Shown here one piece after another: positions 58,421 to 64,000 of a DNA stretch of 64,000 bases. The notes below the pieces were generated by a model that worked only from the letters and a program-made list of their open reading frames with translations, ran no database searches and had not been told where the DNA came from. Source of the DNA: Arthrobacter rhizophilus (GTDB lineage Bacteria > Actinomycetota > Actinomycetes > Actinomycetales > Micrococcaceae). Made by a program: the position numbers and the translations under genes. How positions within the stretch are numbered: position 1 is the first letter of the stretch; every line of letters begins with the position of its first letter. The DNA lies in assembly GCF_026241105.1 (NCBI RefSeq), contig NZ_JAPFFT010000012.1, positions 62,001 through 126,000 on the forward strand. The letters are read 5' to 3'.

Positions 58421-59965
58421 ATGAGTGATCGTTCTACGGCAGCGAAGGTGCAGGCTGTGCAAGACGCAGATGCTGCGGCCCTCGCCGAGCTTGGCTACAA
58501 GCAAGAGCTACATCGCGGCATGTCCGGCTTCTCCAACTTCGCAGTCTCGTTTTCCATCATTTCGATTCTCGCTGGCTGCATCACCTCCTTCAGCATTGCG
58601 CTCAAATCCGGTGGCCCGGCTGCCATCAACGTGGGTTGGCCGCTGGTTGGCGTCTTGGTCCTGTGCGTGGCACTTTCCATGGCCGAGGTCTGTTCGCGAT
58701 ACCCCACGGCCGGTGGCCTCTATTTCTGGGCCGGGAGGCTCGCCAAGCGGAACAAGCGGGCCTGGGCCTGGTACGTCGGCTGGTTCAATTTCCTCGGCGA
58801 GGTGGCGGTCACAGCCGCAATCGACTTCGGCTGCGCCACAACAATGATGGCTTTCGCGGCACTGACATTCGGCGTCGAGCCCACCGCCGGCGGTACCTTC
58901 GCACTGTTCGTCGTCCTGATGATCATCCACGCCCTGCTCAACAGTTTCGGCGTCAAGATTGTCAGTTTCCTGTCCAATGTCTCTGCTTGGTGGCACATTG
59001 TTGGTGTGGCAATTATCGTGGCGGCGCTGTGGATCATGCCCACGAGCCACCAGTCCTTCGACTGGACTATGACGGCGTGGCATAACGAGACCGGCTTCAC
59101 CTTCGGGCCCTATGTCTTCCTCATGGGCCTGCTCATGTCGCAGTACACCTACACTGGCTACGATGCTTCGGCCCACGTTGCCGAGGAGACCAAAAACGCC
59201 GCCATCGCAGCCCCGAAGGGGATTGTCATGAGCGTGGTCATCTCCATTATTGGTGGGTGGATTCTGCTCTACTCGCTGGTCGCCGCGATCCCTGACGGCT
59301 CGGAGGACGGGCTAACCACCCTTGGCGCTACCGCAACTGGCTTGCCGCCAGCGCAGATTTTCCTCGATGCGCTGGGCAATCCCGGCGTAGCGAAGTTCTT
59401 GCTCGCCATCGTGGTGGGCGCGCAGTTCTTCTGCGGGATGGCGTCAGTGACTGCCAACTCGCGCATGACCTACGCGTTCTCCCGAGACAACGCCCTGCCG
59501 GGGTCCCGCATCTGGGCCAAGGTCAACGCCCGGAGCGGCACCCCCACAAATTCGATCTGGCTCTGCGTTGGCTGCGCCATTGTGCTCGCCTCGCCTGCCC
59601 TGTTCAACACGACCGCCTATTTTGCCGTGACGAGCGTCGCCGTCATTGGCCTCTACATCGCGTACATCACCCCGGTGTTGCTCCGCAGGCTCAACAAGAA
59701 CTTCACCCCCGGCCCGTGGCACCTGGGCAAGTGGAGTCCCGTCATCAACTGGATCGCGATCGTGTGGGTTGCGATCATCGTGATTCTCTTCGTTCTTCCG
59801 CCGGTCGCAGACATCACCATCGACACCTTCAACTACGCGCCAATAGCCGTCGCGGTGGTCTTCCTCCTTGCCACCGTGCTTTGGTACACCACGGGGCGCA
59901 GGACGTTCATGACGAGCGCCGAGCAGGAACACCTGACGATCGACGCCGATAAGCTGCTCAACTAG
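58421..59965 (+). CDS. APC-superfamily amino acid/amine permease
   Basis: 514 residues from the ATG at 58421. It has about twelve membrane helices. The start LAELGYKQELHRGMSGFSNFAVSFSIISILAGCITSFSIALKSGGP and the loop MAEVCSRYPTAGGLYFWAGRLAKRNKRAWAWYVGWFNFLGEVA are typical of the ACT (amino-acid/choline; GABA-permease-like) group of the APC superfamily. It should import the amine or amino acid degraded by the following GlnA/PuuD/PuuC-like enzymes. A stem-loop lies between it and the regulator gene. Confidence 0.92.
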   Translation: MSDRSTAAKVQAVQDADAAALAELGYKQELHRGMSGFSNFAVSFSIISILAGCITSFSIALKSGGPAAINVGWPLVGVLVLCVALSMAEVCSRYPTAGGLYFWAGRLAKRNKRAWAWYVGWFNFLGEVAVTAAIDFGCATTMMAFAALTFGVEPTAGGTFALFVVLMIIHALLNSFGVKIVSFLSNVSAWWHIVGVAIIVAALWIMPTSHQSFDWTMTAWHNETGFTFGPYVFLMGLLMSQYTYTGYDASAHVAEETKNAAIAAPKGIVMSVVISIIGGWILLYSLVAAIPDGSEDGLTTLGATATGLPPAQIFLDALGNPGVAKFLLAIVVGAQFFCGMASVTANSRMTYAFSRDNALPGSRIWAKVNARSGTPTNSIWLCVGCAIVLASPALFNTTAYFAVTSVAVIGLYIAYITPVLLRRLNKNFTPGPWHLGKWSPVINWIAIVWVAIIVILFVLPPVADITIDTFNYAPIAVAVVFLLATVLWYTTGRRTFMTSAEQEHLTIDADKLLN

Positions 59966-59977
59966 CAACACTCGCGG

Positions 59978-60003
59978 GCCGCCGGCGGTTCTCCGCCGGT
60001 GGC
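59978..60003 (+). terminator. GC-rich stem-loop between permease and regulator genes
   Basis: GCCGCCGGCGG (59978-59988) pairs with CCGCCGGTGGC (59993-60003) across TTCT, with one G-T pair. There is no T-run. It may act as a partial terminator or as a processing/stability element that sets different levels of permease and enzymes. Confidence 0.4.
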
Positions 60004-60023
60004 CTCCCACAAGGAAGGCCACC

Positions 60024-60758
60024 ATGTTGTTCGCCGAACCGATTGAATCCCCCCTGCTGGAGACGGTCTTGCTTCCCGTGCGCGGACACATGGCCTTCGA
60101 ATCGTGTGTGGAGCACTTGGGGTCCGCCATTCAGCTGGGCATCTTCAAAACGGGCGAGCGGCTACCACCGGAGCGCGACCTGGCCGAGCGTATGCAGGTC
60201 TCCCGGGCGACGTTGCGGGAAGCGATCAGCGCATTGCGCGCCGCCGGCTTCGTCACGACCGTCCGCGGAAGGGGTGGCGGAACCATCGTCGAACCGGTTG
60301 GCAACGCCCGCCCGCCGGAGCGTCTTGGCAACAAGGACCGGCAGGAGGAGATCAGCGACATCCTCATCTTCCGTTCGGTGATTGAACCCGGGGCCTGCCA
60401 GCGGGCGGCCTCGATGCGGCTCAGCGAGGATCAGCGACGGCTTCTGACTGACTCGTTGGCCGAGGTCGAAAACGCGGGTTCACCGGTGGAATACAGGCAA
60501 GCAGATGCCCGCCTTCACCTGGCTTTTTCTGCCGTTGCGGGCTCGTCCGAACTCAACAAGGCCAGCACCACCATCCAGACAAAGATCCACGAATTCCTGG
60601 CGGAAATCCCCTTTCTGCAGCGGAACATCGAACATTCAAACCAAGAACATCGATTGATAGTGCAGGCCATCCTCGACGGCGAGCCTGCAGCGGCCCGAAG
60701 CGTCATGGAATTGCATTGCGAATCCACTGCCGCACTACTCAAGGGACTACTGAAATGA
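60024..60758 (+). CDS. FadR-type GntR family transcriptional regulator
   Basis: 244 residues. The winged helix is at about 25-95 (SCVEHLGSAIQLGIFKTGERLPPERDLAERMQVSRATLREAISALRAAGFVTTVRGRGGGTIVEP). The FCD effector domain follows (FRSVIEPGACQRAASMRLSE, LHLAFSAVAGSSEL, EHSNQEHRLIVQAILDGEPAAARSVMELH) with histidines suited to a metal-ligand site. It starts behind AAGGAAGG. Its stop overlaps the start of the GlnA-like gene (ATGA, 60755-60758). It most likely represses the permease operon through the inverted repeat at 58321-58338. Confidence 0.93.
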   Translation: MLFAEPIESPLLETVLLPVRGHMAFESCVEHLGSAIQLGIFKTGERLPPERDLAERMQVSRATLREAISALRAAGFVTTVRGRGGGTIVEPVGNARPPERLGNKDRQEEISDILIFRSVIEPGACQRAASMRLSEDQRRLLTDSLAEVENAGSPVEYRQADARLHLAFSAVAGSSELNKASTTIQTKIHEFLAEIPFLQRNIEHSNQEHRLIVQAILDGEPAAARSVMELHCESTAALLKGLLK

Positions 60759-62167
60759 GCAGCACCATGAACGACATTTCGAACACTGTGGGTACCACCG
60801 TTCACCCGCGCAATGACCGCATGCTCACCGTTGAGCAACTCAAAGCGCAGATTGGCGAAGGCCTCATAGACACCGTGATTCTCGGCTTCACCGACATGCA
60901 GGGCAGGCTGCAGGGCAAGCTCCTTCATGCGCAATTCTTCCTGGATTCCGTCCTGGAGCACGGCACCGAAGGCTGTAACTACCTCCTCGCGGTTGATACC
61001 GAAATGAACACCGTCGATGGCTATGACATTTCCTCGTGGGACAAAGGCTATGGCGACATGGTCTTCGACATGGATTTGGACACCATCCGCATCCTTCCCT
61101 ACCGCGAGGGAAGCGCGTTGATCCAATGCGATTTATCCACGACCGACGGCACCCCGGTCTCGGTTTCACCGCGCGCCATGCTCAAGCGCCAGGCGGCCAA
61201 AGCGGCCGAGCACGGATGGAAGGCGCTTGCCGGAACCGAGCTTGAGTTTGTGGTCTACAACGACTCCTACGAGCAGGCATGGGACCTGGATTACAAACAC
61301 CTCACTCCTGCCAATCAATACAACGTGGACTACTCGCTCCTGGGATCCGGCCGGGTGGAACCACTCCTTCGCCGGATCCGGAACGAGATGTACGCAGCCG
61401 GAATGACCGTGGAATCCGCCAAAGGCGAATGCAACTTCGGCCAACACGAGATCGCGTTCAAGTTCGACGAAGTGGTGACCACCGCGGACAACCATTCCGT
61501 CTACAAGACCGCCGCCAAGGACATCGCCCACGACATGGGCCAATCCATTACTTTCATGGCCAAGCCCAACGAGCGCGAGGGCAATTCCTGCCACATCCAC
61601 CTGTCCCTCCGTGGACTGGATGACGAGCTGGTCTTCTGGGACAAGGCCTCCGGAGCCCGAACCAAAACCTACGATCACTTCATCGCTGGAGTGCTTGCCA
61701 CGATGCGGGAATTCACGCTCTTTTACGCCCCAAACATCAACTCCTACAAGCGGTTCGTCAAAGGATCCTTCGCTCCGACGGCGGTAGCCTGGGGCCTCGA
61801 CAACCGCACGTGCTCGGTACGCCTGGTGGGGCATGGTCAAAGCGCACGGCTGGAAAACCGGCTGCCCGGTGGCGATGTCAACCCGTATTTGGCTCTGTCG
61901 GCCATGCTTGCCGGCGGGCTTTACGGAATCGAAAATGAGCTCGAACTCGAACCGGCAACCATTGGGAGTGCGTACGCTTCGGGTGCTCCCACCGTGCCGA
62001 CGACTTTGCGGGAGGCCCGGGAACTGTTCGCCAGCTCGGTGATCGCCAAGGAAGTCTTCGGTGAGGAAGTGGTGCGGCACTACGTGAACTACGCCGACGT
62101 CGAACTGGCAGCTTTTGAGTCCGCCATCACGGACTGGGAGCTCCGCCGCGGCTTTGAAAGGCTGTAG
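60755..62167 (+). CDS. Glutamine synthetase family gamma-glutamylamine synthetase-like (GlnA3/PuuA type)
   Basis: 470 residues. Glutamine-synthetase signatures are present: VILGFTDMQGRLQGKLLHAQFFLD, LAGTELEFVVYNDSYE (metal glutamates), ESAKGECNFGQHEIAFKF, NSCHIHLSLRG, the arginine/NRxxSxR-like stretch NRTCSVRLVGHGQSARLENRLPGGDVNPYLALSAMLAGG, and a C-terminal catalytic region. It is not the adenylylated housekeeping GlnA (no DRSVK-type tail). Context with permease, PuuD-like hydrolase and aldehyde dehydrogenase points to gamma-glutamylation of a polyamine or monoamine. It is translationally coupled to the regulator gene. Confidence 0.92.
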   Translation: MSSTMNDISNTVGTTVHPRNDRMLTVEQLKAQIGEGLIDTVILGFTDMQGRLQGKLLHAQFFLDSVLEHGTEGCNYLLAVDTEMNTVDGYDISSWDKGYGDMVFDMDLDTIRILPYREGSALIQCDLSTTDGTPVSVSPRAMLKRQAAKAAEHGWKALAGTELEFVVYNDSYEQAWDLDYKHLTPANQYNVDYSLLGSGRVEPLLRRIRNEMYAAGMTVESAKGECNFGQHEIAFKFDEVVTTADNHSVYKTAAKDIAHDMGQSITFMAKPNEREGNSCHIHLSLRGLDDELVFWDKASGARTKTYDHFIAGVLATMREFTLFYAPNINSYKRFVKGSFAPTAVAWGLDNRTCSVRLVGHGQSARLENRLPGGDVNPYLALSAMLAGGLYGIENELELEPATIGSAYASGAPTVPTTLREARELFASSVIAKEVFGEEVVRHYVNYADVELAAFESAITDWELRRGFERL

Positions 62168-62170
62168 GCA

Positions 62171-62977
62171 ATGACTCAGAACCAGACGCCCGGCCCTGCA
62201 CTCGATTCAAACCGGCCTCCTCGCATCGCCCTCACCACCTACCTTCAAAACGCGAAATGGGGGGTTTGGGACGCAACAGCGGCAGTTCTGCCGGGTACAT
62301 ATTTGGAAGCCGTCGTAGCGGCCGGCGGCACACCTCTCCTGCTGCCGCCTATCGGCACCGATACTTCCGTACTTGACCTGGTGGATGGCCTCATTGTGGT
62401 GGGAGGGGCCGACGTCGATCCCGGAAACTACGACGCCGAGCCTCACCCAAGCACTCGCAGCCAGCCCGAGCGTGACGAACACGACATCGCGCTGACGCTG
62501 GCCGCTTTGGAGAAGGGCATTCCTCTTTTCGCGATCTGCCGCGGTGCGCAAATCCTGAACGTGGCCTTGGGCGGAAACCTCATCCAGCATGTGCCGGACG
62601 TGCTGCCCGAGGCGAACTACCAACCCGCCCCTGGAGTCCATGGCGAGGTTGAGTTCGGTACTCGGCCGGGGAGCATCATCGCGGAGCTACTGGGCGAGCG
62701 GGCATCGGCGCCCGTCTACCACCACCAAATTCTGGACCGGGTGGCAGACGGACTTTGCGTCACGGCCTATGCAACAGACGGCACGATTGAGGCTGTCGAA
62801 TCGACCCAGGGAAGCTGGGCGCTTGGCGTTCAGTTTCACCCGGAACATAACCCCTCCGATCTGCGCCTCTTTGAAGGGTTCATCGAGTCGGCCAGGCGCT
62901 ACCGGGACGGCGAACCCTACGCTGACCGCCTCGACTCATCGACGCAGTTCAAACCAACAGAAAAGAGCCGGGCGTGA
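62171..62977 (+). CDS. Gamma-glutamyl-gamma-aminobutyrate hydrolase family (PuuD-like class I GATase)
   Basis: 268 residues. The class I glutamine amidotransferase triad is visible: nucleophile in IPLFAICRGAQILNVALGG, and the histidine/glutamate pair in GVQFHPEHNP. Supporting elements are LVDGLIVVGGADVDPGNYD and EHDIALTLAALEKG. PuuD removes the gamma-glutamyl group from gamma-glutamyl-GABA or related products. It lies three bases after the GlnA-like gene, and its stop overlaps the aldehyde dehydrogenase start (GTGA at 62974-62977). Confidence 0.94.
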   Translation: MTQNQTPGPALDSNRPPRIALTTYLQNAKWGVWDATAAVLPGTYLEAVVAAGGTPLLLPPIGTDTSVLDLVDGLIVVGGADVDPGNYDAEPHPSTRSQPERDEHDIALTLAALEKGIPLFAICRGAQILNVALGGNLIQHVPDVLPEANYQPAPGVHGEVEFGTRPGSIIAELLGERASAPVYHHQILDRVADGLCVTAYATDGTIEAVESTQGSWALGVQFHPEHNPSDLRLFEGFIESARRYRDGEPYADRLDSSTQFKPTEKSRA

Positions 62978-64000
62978 GTGCCACAACTTTTGACATCATC
63001 AATCCGGCCAACGAAGAATTCCTTCAAACCGTTGAGCTCACATCCCTCGCGGAGACTGACGCCCTGATTGCTCGCGCGGCGGCCGCCTTTGAGTCCTGGC
63101 GGAAAGTGTCGCCGTCGGACCGGGCACTGCTCTTGCGCCGGTTCGCGGCCGCCGTCGACGCCGATCTGGAGAACCTCGCACAACTGGAGGTCCGTAACGC
63201 GGGACATACTATTGGCAACGCCCGCTGGGAAGCGGGCAATGCGCGCGACGTCATCAGCTACTACTCGGCGGCTCCTGAGCGGCATTTTGGGCGGCAGATC
63301 CCCGTTGCCGGAGGCCTCGATGTGACGTTCCACGAGCCGCTGGGCGTCGTAGGCATTATCGTTCCCTGGAACTTTCCCATGCCGATCGCGGCGTGGGGCT
63401 TCGCGCCGGCACTCGCGGCAGGCAACACGGTGGTACTCAAACCAGCAGAACTTACGCCGCTGACGGCAATCAGGCTGGGTGAGCTGGCGCGCGAGGCTGG
63501 ACTGCCCGACGGCGTGCTGACCATCATCCCGGGAAAGGGGTCCGTGGTGGGCGCGCGCTTCGTGACCCACCCCGCGGTGCGAAAGGTCGTCTTTACCGGG
63601 TCCACCGGGGTTGGCAAGCAGATCATGGCCGGTTGTGCCGACCAAGTGAAGCGAGTGACCCTCGAGTTGGGTGGCAAGAGCGCGAACATCGTATTCGCCG
63701 ACGCCGACCTTCCGGCCGCAGCAGCCGCAGCTCCCGGAGGTGCGTTCGACAACGCCGGCCAGGACTGCTGCGCCAGGTCGCGGATCCTGGTGGAAAAGTC
63801 TGCCTACGATGCCTTTCTTGAACTCTTGGAACCCGCCGTTCGGGCTGTCAAAGTTGGCGACCCGTCGGATGAAAGCACCGTCATGGGGCCCTTGATTTCC
63901 GCCCGGCAGCGGGAAACCGTCGCGGGGTTTGTGCCTTCGGGGGCACCCATAGCTTTCCAGGGCGAGGTTCCCGAAGGGCCCGGTTTCTGGTTCCCGCCCA
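62974..64000 (+). CDS. NAD(P)-dependent aldehyde dehydrogenase, 3'-truncated by window edge
   Basis: The GTG start overlaps the PuuD-like stop, and the frame runs open to the end of the window, 342 codons. It contains DIINPANEEFLQTVEL, the oxyanion asparagine in GIIVPWNFPMPIAAWGFAPALAAGNTVVLKPAE, the NAD loop VFTGSTGVGKQIM, the general-base glutamate in VTLELGGKSANIVFADADLP, and the catalytic cysteine in NAGQDCCARSRI. In the Puu pathway this step oxidises gamma-glutamyl-aminobutyraldehyde (PuuC). The missing oxidase or aminotransferase (PuuB/PuuE equivalent) may lie beyond the edge. Confidence 0.94.
   Translation, partial: MSATTFDIINPANEEFLQTVELTSLAETDALIARAAAAFESWRKVSPSDRALLLRRFAAAVDADLENLAQLEVRNAGHTIGNARWEAGNARDVISYYSAAPERHFGRQIPVAGGLDVTFHEPLGVVGIIVPWNFPMPIAAWGFAPALAAGNTVVLKPAELTPLTAIRLGELAREAGLPDGVLTIIPGKGSVVGARFVTHPAVRKVVFTGSTGVGKQIMAGCADQVKRVTLELGGKSANIVFADADLPAAAAAAPGGAFDNAGQDCCARSRILVEKSAYDAFLELLEPAVRAVKVGDPSDESTVMGPLISARQRETVAGFVPSGAPIAFQGEVPEGPGFWFPP

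Overview
The window is a high-GC, gene-dense chromosomal segment from an actinobacterium, most likely a member of the Arthrobacter / Paenarthrobacter / Pseudarthrobacter group (Micrococcales). The evidence is the codon use, many ATGA/GTGA gene overlaps, apparently leaderless starts, an actinobacterial DUF3073 gene, a mycothiol-dependent-enzyme (MDMPI) type fold, and a HAIR-like HspR site in front of clpB. I see no rRNA, tRNA, CRISPR array, transposase, integrase or phage gene. Genus is an inference from gene content, not a measurement.

Layout. 1-2813: a Rid-family gene (cut by the window edge), an APC amino-acid permease and a PaaX-type repressor. 3069-8360 (minus): an operon of an amidohydrolase, a polar-amino-acid ABC transporter (binding lipoprotein, permease, ATPase) and its GntR regulator. 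8674-12862: a broken Fic gene and a SWIM-SNF2 helicase. 13029-15864: a DMP19-like gene and an ECF sigma/anti-sigma pair divergent from a secreted lipoprotein. 15898-18003 (minus): lipA plus a short methylenetetrahydrofolate reductase behind a tandem glycine riboswitch. 18129-23917: an IclR regulator divergent from glpF and a doubled dihydroxyacetone kinase operon (dhaK1-dhaL1-dhaM-dhaK2-dhaL2), in which dhaK1 carries a one-base frameshift. 24051-34898: trmB, three MFS transporters, an M20 amidohydrolase with a divergent Lrp-type regulator, two overlapping secreted phosphoesterases and a methyltransferase. 35282-40508: DEAD-box helicase, MBL hydrolase, aldo-keto reductase, a paired SMR exporter behind a guanidine-III riboswitch, and HutD. 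40642-48462: a trpF homologue, ArsR/AHSA1, a lipoprotein, YccF, a PoxB-like enzyme, a ComB / DUF4031-HD pair and small stress-type proteins. 48688-57854: clpB, a septum-formation-like membrane protein, DUF3073, an ArsR/AHSA1-MDMPI/VOC cassette and purF-purM. 58421-64000: an amine permease, FadR-type regulator, glutamine-synthetase-like ligase, PuuD-like hydrolase and aldehyde dehydrogenase (cut by the edge), which together look like a gamma-glutamylated-amine catabolic operon.

Two riboswitches tie genes to metabolites: glycine to lipoate/C1 metabolism (lipoate is a cofactor of glycine cleavage and methylene-THF is its product), and guanidinium to its exporter. The intergenic spaces contain three distinct families of palindromic repeats, each with its own core word, which recur within this window and are not explained by terminators alone. 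The strongest items for follow-up are the guanidine-III riboswitch/SMR pair, the lipA-associated glycine riboswitch, the doubled and frameshifted dha operon, and the three repeat families. I did not find convincing evidence of a wholly new defence or mobile system.
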